Positions 46,312 through 55,580 of a stretch of DNA of 64,000 nt are shown here, piece by piece. Below the pieces are notes generated by a model. It was not told where the DNA came from. It searched no databases and worked only from the letters and a program-made list of their open reading frames with translations. The position numbers and the translations under genes were made by a program. Origin of the DNA: Mesorhizobium sp. Root157. GTDB lineage: Bacteria; Pseudomonadota; Alphaproteobacteria; Rhizobiales; Rhizobiaceae. Where the stretch lies: positions 1-64,000 of the forward strand of contig NZ_LMGJ01000033.1 in the NCBI RefSeq assembly GCF_001427385.1, read 5' to 3'. Within the stretch, counting starts at the first letter, position 1; each line of letters opens with the position of its first letter.

Positions 46312-47057
46312 TGCGCTCCGCTCCGGTTGCGTGCTTCCCGCAATATGGTGAGCGCCTCTTGCGGGTCGATGCGTCCATCGTATAGGGCGCGGCCGGAAAT
46401 CGCGCCTTCGAGCTTTTGGGCGTCGGGCATGGTCATGCGTACGATATCGGCGATGGAGGCCAGCCCGCCGGACGCGATCACCGGGATTGACACGGCTTCC
46501 GCCAGATCGATGGTGGAGTTCCAGTTGATGCCGGTCAGAACGCCGTCGCGGTCGATGTCGGTGTAGATGATGGCGGCAACGCCAGCCCCTTCGAATTTCT
46601 TCGCCAGTTCGATCACGCCGAGACTGGAGGCCTCGGCCCAACCTTCGACCGCCACCTTGCCGCCCTTGGCGTCGATGCCGACGGCGATCTTGCCGGGGAA
46701 CGCCTTGCAGGCTTCCTTGACCAGATCGGGATCGCGCACCGCCACGGTGCCGAGAATGACGCGGGCGAGGCCGCGATCCAACCATTCCTCGATCTGCGGC
46801 AAGGTGCGGATGCCACCGCCTAGCTGAACCGGGTTCTTCGTCGCCTTTAGGATGGCGCCGACCGAGGACGCGTTGACGCTCTGCCCTTCGAAAGCCCCGT
46901 TAAGATCGACAACATGCAGCCACTCGAAGCCCTGATCCTCAAAGGCTTTTGCCTGTGCTGCCGGATCATCGTTGTAGATTGTCGCGGTCGCCATATCGCC
47001 GAGCTTGAGGCGCACGCACTTGCCGTCCTTCAGGTCGATGGCGGGAAAAAGGATCAC
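46308..47057 (-). CDS. hisA: HisA: ProFAR isomerase
   Basis: This 249-residue TIM barrel isomerises ProFAR to PRFAR. The catalytic Asp pair is in [10 protein letters not shown] near residue 8 and [10 protein letters not shown] near residue 130. The start is GTG at 47055-47057, whose bases overlap the hisH TGA (GTGA); GAGG lies eight bases upstream. A GTG three codons earlier is possible but gives an atypical N-terminus. Confidence 0.96.
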   Translation of the reverse strand: MILFPAIDLKDGKCVRLKLGDMATATIYNDDPAAQAKAFEDQGFEWLHVVDLNGAFEGQSVNASSVGAILKATKNPVQLGGGIRTLPQIEEWLDRGLARVILGTVAVRDPDLVKEACKAFPGKIAVGIDAKGGKVAVEGWAEASSLGVIELAKKFEGAGVAAIIYTDIDRDGVLTGINWNSTIDLAEAVSIPVIASGGLASIADIVRMTMPDAQKLEGAISGRALYDGRIDPQEALTILREARNRSGAQ

Positions 47058-47704
47058 GGCTTCCACCTCAGGAAATTTGTTATCAGGGCCAGGCCCAGCG
47101 CCTGGCTCTTTTCGGGATGGAACTGCGTTCCAGCGAGATTGTCGCGCGCGACCGCTGCCGTCACCGGCCCGCCATAGTCGGCCACGGCCAGCACCTGGTC
47201 TGGCTTTGAAGCGTCGAGGTGATAGGAATGCACAAAATATGCGTGCAATCCGGCAGGACCCGTCTCGATGCCAGCGAACAGCGGGTGGTCGCGGCGCACC
47301 TCAATGGTGTTCCAGCCGATCTGGGGAATCTTCAAAGATGGATCGGCGGGCGTGATTTCCTTCACGTCGCCGGCGATCCATCCGAAGCCCTTGGTAACGG
47401 TCTTTTCCAGTCCCCGTTCGGACATGAGTTGCATGCCCACACAGATGCCCAGAAAAGGCCGGCCCTTTGCAATGGCGGCTTCCTCGACCGCTTCCCACAT
47501 GCCGTCAACGGCGTGCAGGCCGGCGGCGCAATCGGCATAGGCTCCGACGCCGGGCAGCACGATGCGATCAGCACTCAAGACCCGCCTGGCATCAGCGGTC
47601 AGTTCGATTTCGACATCAATTCCCGCCTCGCGCGCCGCGCGTTGAAAGGCTTTCGTCGCCGAGCGCAGATTGCCCGAGCCGTAGTCGATGATGGCAACGC
47701 GCAT
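47054..47704 (-). CDS. hisH: Imidazole glycerol phosphate synthase glutaminase subunit HisH
   Basis: This 216-residue class I glutamine amidotransferase has the nucleophile Cys in GICVGMQLM (near residue 88) and the His-Glu pair in FHPEKSQ (near residue 197). It supplies ammonia to HisF. It lies one base behind the DUF2628 gene and overlaps hisA. Confidence 0.97.
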   Translation of the reverse strand: MRVAIIDYGSGNLRSATKAFQRAAREAGIDVEIELTADARRVLSADRIVLPGVGAYADCAAGLHAVDGMWEAVEEAAIAKGRPFLGICVGMQLMSERGLEKTVTKGFGWIAGDVKEITPADPSLKIPQIGWNTIEVRRDHPLFAGIETGPAGLHAYFVHSYHLDASKPDQVLAVADYGGPVTAAVARDNLAGTQFHPEKSQALGLALITNFLRWKP

Positions 47705-47705
47705 G

Positions 47706-48191
47706 TCAGAGCCTTTTAGGGTAGGAAACGAGGCCGAGCGTGTCTTGTGCGTGCGGCGACCGCGGCATAGCTGTGGCGGCCGGCACGATACTCACCTGCG
47801 GTGCCGCATCGGTTGCTTCCTGGCTGACGTCGAGCGCGTAGCGCAAGTCGGCCGCGTCCTGCCGATCTGCCTCGACTACGCCCCAGTCCTGCCAGCCGCG
47901 TCGCCGCATAGCGGCAATCCGCAGGACCTGGTCCTCCAACCCGACATAGAGCGAAACGAGAAGGCCGAGCAGCGCACCAGTAACGCGAAAGCCCGTCACC
48001 TCTCCCAGACCCGAAAGAAAAGCCATGACGAGGAAAGCCAGGATCGCCTCGAGCCATAGCCGGTGCCACAACAACCAGAGCGGTGGCACTATGAACCCTA
48101 ACCAGGAGAAGCCGTCGCGAATGAAAACGGCCTGCTCCAGCCTCTGCTCGGGGTTGCCGCGCGGAGGCAGCATCACGACATAGCTGGCCAT
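47706..48191 (-). CDS. DUF2628 membrane protein
   Basis: This 161-residue protein begins with YVVMLPPRG and has two or three hydrophobic segments (about residues 30-50 and 65-85), characteristic of DUF2628. The tail is soluble and unconserved. Function is unknown. It sits between hisB and hisH with gaps of one or two bases, a recurring rhizobial arrangement, so it is cotranscribed with histidine genes. Confidence 0.82.
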   Translation of the reverse strand: MASYVVMLPPRGNPEQRLEQAVFIRDGFSWLGFIVPPLWLLWHRLWLEAILAFLVMAFLSGLGEVTGFRVTGALLGLLVSLYVGLEDQVLRIAAMRRRGWQDWGVVEADRQDAADLRYALDVSQEATDAAPQVSIVPAATAMPRSPHAQDTLGLVSYPKRL

Positions 48192-48193
48192 TG

Positions 48194-48793
48194 CTACCCC
48201 TTCAGCGATCCCTTGGTTGAAGGGACCGCGTCAGGCTGGCGCGGGTCGGCTTCGGTCGCAGCGCGCAGCGCACGCGCCACCGCCTTGAAGCAGGTTTCGG
48301 CAATGTGATGGTTGTTGGCGCCGTAGTGGTTGGCCACATGCAGCGTGATGCCGGCATGCTGCGACAGCGCCTGGAAGAATTCGCGCACCAGTTCGGTGTC
48401 GAAAGTGCCGATCTTCGGAGAGGGAAAACCGACATTCCAGACGAGGAAAGGCCGTCCAGACACGTCGATGGCCGCGCGCGTCAGCGTCTCGTCCATGGCC
48501 AGGTCGATCGAGGCATAGCGCATGATGCCGCGCCGCTCGCCTAGCGCCTTGGACAGCGCCTGACCTAGCACGATGCCGGTGTCTTCCACCGTGTGGTGAT
48601 CGTCTATGTGCAAGTCGCCCTTGGCCTTGACCGTCATATCGATCAGCGAATGGCGCGACAATTGGTCAAGCATGTGGTCGAAGAAGCCGACGCCGGTCGA
48701 AATGTCCGACTTGCCGGTGCCGTCGACATGCACGAAAACGGAGATTTCGGTTTCCCTGGTCTTGCGGCTCACTTCGGCGGAACGGGGTGACAT
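48194..48793 (-). CDS. hisB: Imidazoleglycerol-phosphate dehydratase
   Basis: This 199-residue monofunctional HisB has the manganese-binding [10 protein letters not shown] and [10 protein letters not shown] histidine clusters and the GFFDHML motif. It forms imidazole acetol phosphate. The start at 48793 (MSPRSAEV) is preferred because the longer frame is not HisB-like and would run almost to hslV. It opens the operon hisB-DUF2628-hisH-hisA-arginase-like-hisF-hisE-coaA. Confidence 0.97.
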   Translation of the reverse strand: MSPRSAEVSRKTRETEISVFVHVDGTGKSDISTGVGFFDHMLDQLSRHSLIDMTVKAKGDLHIDDHHTVEDTGIVLGQALSKALGERRGIMRYASIDLAMDETLTRAAIDVSGRPFLVWNVGFPSPKIGTFDTELVREFFQALSQHAGITLHVANHYGANNHHIAETCFKAVARALRAATEADPRQPDAVPSTKGSLKG

Positions 48794-49017
48794 GGCCGGA
48801 TCCTTGTCCCTGAATTCTCGTAAGAAGGTGGACGTATGCTCTTGAAAGCGAGAGCCTTCTAGCAGCATGATCCAACGATTGCCAGTTTCCAAAGCCACTT
48901 GAGGCGGCTTGATCGATGCTTGTTTGCAAACAGGCTTAGGCTGCATACATATGCGAAAATATTCCTCGTAACGCGCCAATCGCCTCGAATAGGGATCGCG
49001 CGACATCGGAGCAACAT

Positions 49018-49569
49018 ATGTCCAATGAATTGACCATGCATGCCACGACCATCGTCACCGTGCGCAAGGGCGGCAAGGTGGTCATCGCCGGCGACGGCCA
49101 GGTCAGCCTCGGCCAGACCATCATGAAGGGCAATGCCAAGAAAGTCCGGCGCATCGGCAAGGACGGCAAGGTCATTGCCGGTTTCGCGGGCGCCACCGCC
49201 GACGCTTTCACGCTTCTGGAGCGGTTGGAGGCAAAACTCGAACAATATCCCGACCAGTTGACCCGCGCCTGCGTCGAACTCGCCAAGGACTGGCGTACCG
49301 ACCGCTATCTGCGCCGGCTGGAAGCGATGATGCTGGTGGCCGACAAATCCGTGTCGCTGGCGCTGACCGGCAATGGCGACGTGCTGGAACCGGAAGACGG
49401 CGTCATGGCCATCGGGTCCGGCGGCAATTATGCGCTGGCAGCCGCCCGCGCCCTGATTGACAGCGACAAGGACGCCGAGGAAATCGCCCGCAAGGCAATG
49501 AAGATTGCTTCCGACATCTGCGTCTACACCAACAACAATTTCGTCGTCGAAGTCATCGATGCAGCATAA
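49018..49569 (+). CDS. hslV: ATP-dependent protease subunit HslV
   Basis: This 183-residue proteasome-like peptidase has [10 protein letters not shown] at residues 10-19; the first Thr should be the catalytic N-terminal nucleophile after processing. E. coli HslV loses only Met, whereas here an eight- or nine-residue leader (or a start at the internal ATG 49036) precedes it. It forms the HslVU complex with HslU, encoded three genes on. Confidence 0.96.
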   Translation: MSNELTMHATTIVTVRKGGKVVIAGDGQVSLGQTIMKGNAKKVRRIGKDGKVIAGFAGATADAFTLLERLEAKLEQYPDQLTRACVELAKDWRTDRYLRRLEAMMLVADKSVSLALTGNGDVLEPEDGVMAIGSGGNYALAAARALIDSDKDAEEIARKAMKIASDICVYTNNNFVVEVIDAA

Positions 49570-49576
49570 GGCCGGG

Positions 49577-50089
49577 ATGCCGCGCGAGGCCGGGCCGACC
49601 TACGATTTTCGGGCGGTCACCGAGGCCGACCTGGCGATGATCGCACGCTGGCTTGCACAACCGCATATGGCCGGATGGTGGGGCGACCCGGAAACCGAAA
49701 TCGCTTCCATCCGCGAGCACATCGACAGCGATTCGGTCGAGCCGCTGATCGTCGAGCTTGACGGCCGCCCGATCGCCTATCTGCAAAGCTACGATCCGCA
49801 TCTGGAGGACGACCATCCCTATGCGGATCAGCCTTTCGGCACGCTCGGCATCGACCTTTCCATTGGCGTGCCGGAGCTTGTCGGCATTGGCCACGGCTCG
49901 GCCATTGTCAGGCAATTCGTGGCGGATCTGTTCGAGGAAGGCGCACCGCGCGTCATCATCGATCCGCATCCGGACAATAGCAGGGCGATCCGCGCCTATG
50001 AGAAGGCGGGGTTCAGGCCGATCGGGCGCAGGCAGTCGGAGTATGGCGACGTACTGCTGATGGCAGTCGATGCCGAGGAGGACGAATGA
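49577..50089 (+). CDS. GNAT acetyltransferase of the AAC(6')-like type
   Basis: This 170-residue N-acetyltransferase has the fold start [18 protein letters not shown], the acetyl-CoA loop [12 protein letters not shown] and the closing [17 protein letters not shown]. It resembles the COG1670 branch that includes aminoglycoside 6'-acetyltransferases and siderophore enzymes, but substrate cannot be called. ATG 49577 has AAGG five bases upstream; ATG 49559 is the alternative. It overlaps DUF2585 by four bases. Confidence 0.83.
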   Translation: MPREAGPTYDFRAVTEADLAMIARWLAQPHMAGWWGDPETEIASIREHIDSDSVEPLIVELDGRPIAYLQSYDPHLEDDHPYADQPFGTLGIDLSIGVPELVGIGHGSAIVRQFVADLFEEGAPRVIIDPHPDNSRAIRAYEKAGFRPIGRRQSEYGDVLLMAVDAEEDE

Positions 50090-50685
50090 GCGAGGCACAG
50101 ATCAACAAGCCGGCATGGTGGCGATCGTTGCCATGGCAACGAGGTGCGGTACTTGTCGTCGGTCTGCTTTTGGCCCAGGCGCTGGTGCTTTATGCCATGG
50201 GCCGCATTCCGATCTGCGAATGCGGCTATGTGAAGCTGTGGCACGGCGTGGTGATCAGCTCGGAAAACTCCCAGCACATATCCGACTGGTACACGCCCTC
50301 ACACATCATCCATGGCTTCCTGTTCTATGCGCTGGCGCACTTTCTGTTTCCGCGCGCCTCGATCTGGCTGCAGCTCGGCTTCGCTCTTCTCATCGAAGGT
50401 GGTTGGGAACTTCTGGAAAACAGCCCGATGATCATCGAGCGCTACCGCGCGCAGACTATCTCGCTCGATTATTATGGCGATTCCATCATCAATTCCGTCT
50501 CGGATTCCGTGGCCATGATCGCGGGCTTTGCGATGGCCAGAACGCTTCCTATATGGATCGTCGTGGCGCTGGCCCTGATCTTTGAGATCGGCACGGGCAT
50601 CATCATCCGGGACAATCTGACACTCAACGTGATCATGCTGCTGCATCCGTTCGAGTTCATCAAGCAGTGGCAAGGTGGATTGTAG
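50086..50685 (+). CDS. DUF2585 (UPF0314) membrane protein
   Basis: This 199-residue integral membrane protein has four or five hydrophobic helices and conserved polar motifs [11 protein letters not shown] and [10 protein letters not shown], with [18 protein letters not shown] in the middle. It belongs to the rhizobial UPF0314 family and its function is unknown. It is placed between the acetyltransferase and hslU, four bases before the latter. Confidence 0.87.
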   Translation: MSEAQINKPAWWRSLPWQRGAVLVVGLLLAQALVLYAMGRIPICECGYVKLWHGVVISSENSQHISDWYTPSHIIHGFLFYALAHFLFPRASIWLQLGFALLIEGGWELLENSPMIIERYRAQTISLDYYGDSIINSVSDSVAMIAGFAMARTLPIWIVVALALIFEIGTGIIIRDNLTLNVIMLLHPFEFIKQWQGGL

Positions 50686-50689
50686 AACC

Positions 50690-52000
50690 ATGAGCAGCTT
50701 TTCCCCCCGCGAAATCGTTTCCGAACTCGACCGCTTCATCATCGGCCAGAAGGACGCCAAGCGCGCCGTCGCGATCGCATTGCGCAATCGCTGGCGCCGC
50801 CAGCAACTGGAGGGCCAGATGCGCGAAGAGGTGATGCCCAAGAACATCCTGATGATCGGGCCGACCGGCGTCGGCAAGACCGAGATATCGCGGCGCCTCG
50901 CCAAACTGGCCGGCGCGCCTTTCGTCAAGGTCGAAGCCACCAAATTCACCGAGGTCGGTTATGTCGGCCGCGACGTCGAGCAGATCGTGCGCGATCTGGT
51001 CGAGATCGCCATTGGGTTGGTTCGCGTAAAGATGCGCGAGGACGTCAAGGCGCGCGCCCATATCAACGCCGAGGAACGCGTACTGGAAGCGCTGGTTGGC
51101 AAGACAGCCTCTCCCGCGACACGCGATAGCTTCCGCAAGAAGCTGCGCGAAGGCGAACTGGACGACAAGGAGATCGAGGTCGAGGTGGCCGATACCGGCA
51201 GCGGCGGCATGCCCGGCTTCGAGATTCCCGGCATGCCGGGCGCCAATATCGGCGTCATGAACATCAACGACATGCTGTCCAAGGCGATGGGCGGCAAGCG
51301 CACGAAAATGCGCAAGACGACGGTCAAGGATTCCTATGGGCTTTTGATCGAAGACGAGTCCGACAAGTTGCTCGACCAGGACGAGGTGGTGCGCCGGGCG
51401 CTGGAATCGGCGCAGGAGGACGGCATCGTCTTCCTTGACGAGATCGACAAGATCGCCGCCCGCTCTGACATTTCCGGCGGGCCATCGCGCGAAGGTGTGC
51501 AGCGCGATCTCCTGCCGCTGGTCGAAGGCACCACGGTGGCGACCAAATACGGGTCGATCAAGACCGACCACATCCTGTTCATTGCGTCCGGCGCCTTCCA
51601 CGTTTCCAAGCCGTCCGACCTCTTGCCTGAATTGCAGGGCCGTTTGCCAATCCGCGTCGAGTTGCGGGCGCTTGAAAAGGAAGATTTCGTGCGCATCCTG
51701 ACCGAGACGGAAGCGAGTCTTATCAAACAGTATGTGGCGCTGATGGCGACTGAGGGCGTGACGCTCGACTTTACCGACGATGCCATCGATTCTCTGGCCG
51801 GCATCGCTGTCGATCTCAATGCCTCGGTAGAAAACATCGGCGCGCGCCGCCTGCAGACGGTGATGGAGCGGGTGCTGGACGAGATCTCCTACGATGCGCC
51901 CGACCGCAACGGCACGGCAGTGACCATCGACGCCGCTTACGTGCAGAAACATGTCGGCGACCTGTCGAGGAACACCGATCTTTCACGCTTCATTCTCTGA
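50690..52000 (+). CDS. hslU: ATP-dependent protease ATPase subunit HslU
   Basis: This 436-residue AAA+ unfoldase has the P-loop [10 protein letters not shown] near residue 63, Walker [11 protein letters not shown] near residue 250, an intact I domain between them, and the C-terminal LSRFIL tail that docks into HslV. The start at 50690 gives the normal N-terminus ([17 protein letters not shown]). Confidence 0.97.
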   Translation: MSSFSPREIVSELDRFIIGQKDAKRAVAIALRNRWRRQQLEGQMREEVMPKNILMIGPTGVGKTEISRRLAKLAGAPFVKVEATKFTEVGYVGRDVEQIVRDLVEIAIGLVRVKMREDVKARAHINAEERVLEALVGKTASPATRDSFRKKLREGELDDKEIEVEVADTGSGGMPGFEIPGMPGANIGVMNINDMLSKAMGGKRTKMRKTTVKDSYGLLIEDESDKLLDQDEVVRRALESAQEDGIVFLDEIDKIAARSDISGGPSREGVQRDLLPLVEGTTVATKYGSIKTDHILFIASGAFHVSKPSDLLPELQGRLPIRVELRALEKEDFVRILTETEASLIKQYVALMATEGVTLDFTDDAIDSLAGIAVDLNASVENIGARRLQTVMERVLDEISYDAPDRNGTAVTIDAAYVQKHVGDLSRNTDLSRFIL

Positions 52001-52042
52001 CATCTGGGGCTGCGCATCCAGCCGTACCGGGTGTGCAGCCGC

Positions 52043-53089
52043 CTACATTAACTTGAATGGAATGCCGGAGAGCAGCGCCCGCACATAGCGCTCCTTTTGG
52101 TAGAGGCCATTCAGCGACACGCGATTGAAAGCAGTTGGGCGTTTCAGGTTCGAAACCCTGAGCGTGCCCGGCTGCGTTGTTACCGCTATCTCGAGACCTG
52201 CATCAACTGCCGCTTGAAATTCACGCTCGCCGACCGCAGTTGCATAGCCATAAGGATAGGCAAGGCTGGTTGGCTTTCGCCCTATATAACTGGTCACGGC
52301 TTGCATTGAGCCGGTGATCTCCGTCTTCAACCTTGCCGCGTCGACACGTTTCAGATTTGCGTGGGTCAGCGTGTGTGCTCCGAACCGCACCAACGGATCG
52401 CGGGCAAGATCGCGCAACTCATCCTCGGTCATCGTCAGCCGGTCGACAATGGCCAACGGATCGATGCCGTTGGCGCTCGCCGCCGCATCCAGCAGCGCAA
52501 CCGCCGCGTCTTCTTCAACGGTCTGCACGAAATCGGAAATGCGGTCGAAGGCTGCCTGCTTCTGGTCCATCGACCGCATCGTCACCGTTTCCAACCCAGC
52601 CCCGAAATCGAACTCCAGTGCCGCTTCGTCGCGGGTCAATTGCTCGGCAGTTTCCCACCACATCGAGCGCGTGCGTTCGACGAAACCCTTGCAGATGAAG
52701 ATGGTGTACGGCACGCCGTTCTTGCGGAAAACTGGTGCGGCGTGCTCGGCATTGTTGCGATAGCCGTCATCCAGCGTAAAGGACACAAATCGGCGGTCGT
52801 CGCTCGGGTCAGCCAGTAGCCTTGGCAATTCCTCTACCGCAACGGGTACGAGACCGGCTTGCAGGCAGACCCCGATAGCCGCGTCGAGGAATTGCGGTGT
52901 GACCGACAAAAGCGCGTTCGGTTGATACGGCTCGCCCCGCGATGGCCGCACATGGTGCAGGGTGAAGATCACCCCGCGCCCTGCGGCCGAAGGCAAAAAC
53001 GCACCGGCATTGCTCAGCGCCACAACCTCCAGGCCGGTCCGGATGATCACATTGCGAACAATTCTGTTGGCAACAGTTTTCAGCGACAA
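52043..53089 (-). CDS. Polysaccharide deacetylase (NodB-like) family protein
   Basis: This 348-residue carbohydrate esterase-4 protein has the catalytic segment FTLDDGYRNN (near residue 125) and the metal-binding HTLTHANL near residue 240. An N-terminal hydrophobic stretch suggests membrane association. Start is uncertain: TTG at 53087-53089 follows the ATP-grasp stop by 11 bases, and GTG starts inside that gene are possible. It is downstream of, and probably coupled to, the ATP-grasp gene. It should remove N- or O-acetyl groups from a glycan. Confidence 0.83.
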   Translation of the reverse strand: MSLKTVANRIVRNVIIRTGLEVVALSNAGAFLPSAAGRGVIFTLHHVRPSRGEPYQPNALLSVTPQFLDAAIGVCLQAGLVPVAVEELPRLLADPSDDRRFVSFTLDDGYRNNAEHAAPVFRKNGVPYTIFICKGFVERTRSMWWETAEQLTRDEAALEFDFGAGLETVTMRSMDQKQAAFDRISDFVQTVEEDAAVALLDAAASANGIDPLAIVDRLTMTEDELRDLARDPLVRFGAHTLTHANLKRVDAARLKTEITGSMQAVTSYIGRKPTSLAYPYGYATAVGEREFQAAVDAGLEIAVTTQPGTLRVSNLKRPTAFNRVSLNGLYQKERYVRALLSGIPFKLM

Positions 53090-53100
53090 GATCGATCTCG

Positions 53101-54306
53101 CTACTTCAGCACGCGCCGCGTCAGTACCCGCCACACGGTCAGTGGCAAGTCCAGCAGGCTTGGCATGAGGTCGTTCGGTGCGAAAGTCGCCCATGCCTTG
53201 ACCGCGCTGAACGAGCGGACATAGGCACCGAAAGACAGCTGGCCACGAACTGCAAGCCGTGCGGCGGCTACCATATCGCGCGCCAGATACATCCATGCCG
53301 TGCCCATTTGAGCCGTCCTTGTTTCGACGCCGATGCCGTTTGTCATACTCCAAAGCGTTGCACCAAGATCAACGCCTGCGGCGCTAGCCAGCCCGAACCA
53401 CGACCACGGACGCGGATTGACATCGAGCAGTTTCAGCGTGCCGTCACGAGCGTCATGCTTGAACTCGATCTCCACCAACCCGTGATGCCGAATGGACGAC
53501 AGCAGTCGCCGGGAAGCCGCCACTGCCTGCGGGCAATCGACCACCTCGACGAAAGTGCTCGTGTAGCCGAAGTCGACCGGATATTGCCGCGAACGCCGTG
53601 CCGTGAACTCGGCAACAGGCTTTCCTTCGTGCCACAAAGCCGCATAAGAAAACTGGCTCTCGCCGCCACCAGGTATCAGTTGCTGTACCACCACATTGCG
53701 GGCGCCGATATCGTCGACGGCATCTTCATAGGCGGCGAGGAAGGCCCCCATGTCGTCGGCACGGACCACCTTCGCCCGCGCCAACCGGCTGTTGCCGCCG
53801 CCCATATTGGGCTTCAGCACCACTGGGAACCGGATGTCGGATCGCGATGCCTCTTCCGCAGAGCCAAACGCATAGGTCTTCGGCACGGCAAGGCCGAGTT
53901 CCGCCGCCCTTTGGTAGAGCAGCGGCTTTTCGCATACCCATCGGAGGCAATCCCACGGAGGCAGGGCAACCCTGTAAAAAGTCGACAGTACATCGAGCGA
54001 TTGCGAGACCATGCGTACCTCGCCGTCGCCGCCGGCGACTAACAGACAGCCCCTAAGGTTGTGATCGGCAGCGAGGCCGAGCAGGCATGAAACGGCATCC
54101 GGCGCATCCGGGCCTGACCAAAGGAACTTGCCGCTCACATGGCGCGACCAGCCGGGCAAAGGGGTATCGTTGCTAACCAGGAAAACCGGGACGTTGATCG
54201 CTCCCAGGCTGCGGGCCAGCGCCAGCGTGCCGTGTGCGCCGCCGAGGATGACTACGCCAGACGCCATACTGTCAGATTCGAGGCTGGGCAGAGGCTCAAG
54301 AAGCAT
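53101..54306 (-). CDS. ATP-grasp ligase
   Basis: This 401-residue carboxylate-amine/thiol ligase of the ATP-grasp fold has an N-terminal Rossmann-like domain (VVILGGAHGTLALARSLG), nucleotide-binding VVLKPNMGGGNSR near residue 175, QQLIPGGGE near residue 220, and the metal-binding EIEFKHD and LLDVNPRPW near residue 300. A helical, partly hydrophobic C-terminal extension (about 330-401) may bind membrane. The substrate is unknown. With the deacetylase it may modify a surface glycan or lipid amine. The start at 54306 has GGAA seven bases upstream. Confidence 0.82.
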   Translation of the reverse strand: MLLEPLPSLESDSMASGVVILGGAHGTLALARSLGAINVPVFLVSNDTPLPGWSRHVSGKFLWSGPDAPDAVSCLLGLAADHNLRGCLLVAGGDGEVRMVSQSLDVLSTFYRVALPPWDCLRWVCEKPLLYQRAAELGLAVPKTYAFGSAEEASRSDIRFPVVLKPNMGGGNSRLARAKVVRADDMGAFLAAYEDAVDDIGARNVVVQQLIPGGGESQFSYAALWHEGKPVAEFTARRSRQYPVDFGYTSTFVEVVDCPQAVAASRRLLSSIRHHGLVEIEFKHDARDGTLKLLDVNPRPWSWFGLASAAGVDLGATLWSMTNGIGVETRTAQMGTAWMYLARDMVAAARLAVRGQLSFGAYVRSFSAVKAWATFAPNDLMPSLLDLPLTVWRVLTRRVLK

Positions 54307-54575
54307 AGATCGGTTCCGGCAATCGGCACGTATCGGAAAGGTGCGCCATGGCAGAGCCGATCGTAATCATGGTACGGGAAACTAGACGGTCACTGTTAAC
54401 AAACTGCTCAGCGCCAATGCCCCACGTACCCTTCCGCGACGCTGCCGAAGCAGTGCCCCCAGCCCGATCGGCAAAGTGAAGCATCACGATTTTGTAATCG
54501 CATTGACCAGACAGTGCGGCGTCGATAGTTTGCCAGCTTATTAATTTAGCTCAATTCAAACTCTGGGGGCAGTGC

Positions 54576-55568
54576 ATGAAACTTCCTGTTGGTATTCTGG
54601 CGGCCGCGTTCGCGTCGTTCATGGCGGTTACTTCAGCACACGCGCTGGTGGTCTATTCCAGCGTCGATGAAGAAAACGCCAAGAAGCTCCTCGATGCCTT
54701 CTCCAAGGCAACCGGCGTCGAAGCGCAGATGGTATTCCTGTCCTCCGGCCCGGCGCTTTCCCGCATCGAAGCCGAAAAGGCCAGCCCGCAGGCCGATGTA
54801 TGGTTTGGCGCGCCGAGCGAGAACCACATCCTGGCCAAGGAACGCGGCCTGACCGAGCCCTATGTTTCGGCCAATGCCGACAAACTGACGGACGAGTTCA
54901 AGGACAAGGATGGTTTCTGGCACGCCATCTACACCAATCCGATCGCCTTCGGCGTGCGCACCGACATTCTCGAAAGCCGCAAGGCGCCTGTTCCGGCCTC
55001 CTGGGAAGATTTGAAGAACCCTGCCTACAAAGGTCTGATCCAGATGCCGTCGCCGCAGTCGTCGGGTACCGCCTATGCGATGATGCTGACACTGATCAAG
55101 GAACGCGGTGAAGATGCTGCCTTTGAATACATGAAGGCGCTCAATCCAAACATCCAGACCTACACCCAGAGCGGAACGGCTCCGAGCGGAGCGCTTGGGG
55201 TAGGCGAGACGCCGCTGGCCATTCAGTTCAGCCCTGGCTTTCTCAAGCTTGCCGACGAAGGCTTTCCGGTCAAGGTAGTCTTCCCTAGCGAAGGGGTGGG
55301 CTACGAAGTAGCGGCAATGTCGATTCTCAAAGGCGCCCAGCATGCGGATGAAGCGAAAAAACTCGTCGACTGGATGACCTCCACGGACGGACAGGGCGCG
55401 TTGAGCGCCTCCAAGACCTACTTCCTGCCGATCAGGGCAGATGTCAGCGGCGGCACGGGTGTTCCGGCACTGGATTCGATCAAGCTTGTGGCCACAGATG
55501 CAAGCTTCGCAGCGGAGAACAAAAAGCGGCTTGTCGAGCGCTGGGCCAAGGACGTTCTCGGCCAGTAA
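54576..55568 (+). CDS. ABC transporter substrate-binding protein, ferric-iron (FbpA/AfuA) type
   Basis: This 330-residue periplasmic protein has a signal peptide cleaved after AHA near residue 23. LVVYSSVDEENAKKLLDAF and VWFGAPSENH are typical of the FbpA/AfuA/FutA binding-protein cluster, which also includes some sugar-phosphate and phosphonate binders. The substrate is therefore probable, not proven. It heads a three-gene importer; the 269-base upstream gap shows no clear Fur, RirA or Irr box. Confidence 0.85.
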   Translation: MKLPVGILAAAFASFMAVTSAHALVVYSSVDEENAKKLLDAFSKATGVEAQMVFLSSGPALSRIEAEKASPQADVWFGAPSENHILAKERGLTEPYVSANADKLTDEFKDKDGFWHAIYTNPIAFGVRTDILESRKAPVPASWEDLKNPAYKGLIQMPSPQSSGTAYAMMLTLIKERGEDAAFEYMKALNPNIQTYTQSGTAPSGALGVGETPLAIQFSPGFLKLADEGFPVKVVFPSEGVGYEVAAMSILKGAQHADEAKKLVDWMTSTDGQGALSASKTYFLPIRADVSGGTGVPALDSIKLVATDASFAAENKKRLVERWAKDVLGQ

Positions 55569-55580
55569 GGACGAGTTCGC

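Noticed and set aside
46312..46785. N-terminal extension of the arginase-like gene
   Set aside because: The extension is Arg/Pro-rich antisense-like sequence overlapping hisA; the ATGA overlap at 46308-46311 marks the true start.
48840..48925. RpoH-like promoter for hslV (CTTGAAA and CTTGAGG boxes)
   Set aside because: Neither box has a matching CYTATNTNNG at a spacing of 17-18; only partial -10 matches were found.
54307..54575. Iron-responsive box before the ferric-type ABC importer
   Set aside because: No TGA-N9-TCA (RirA) or TTTAGAA-type (Irr) inverted motif was found that fits, so iron control is not claimed.
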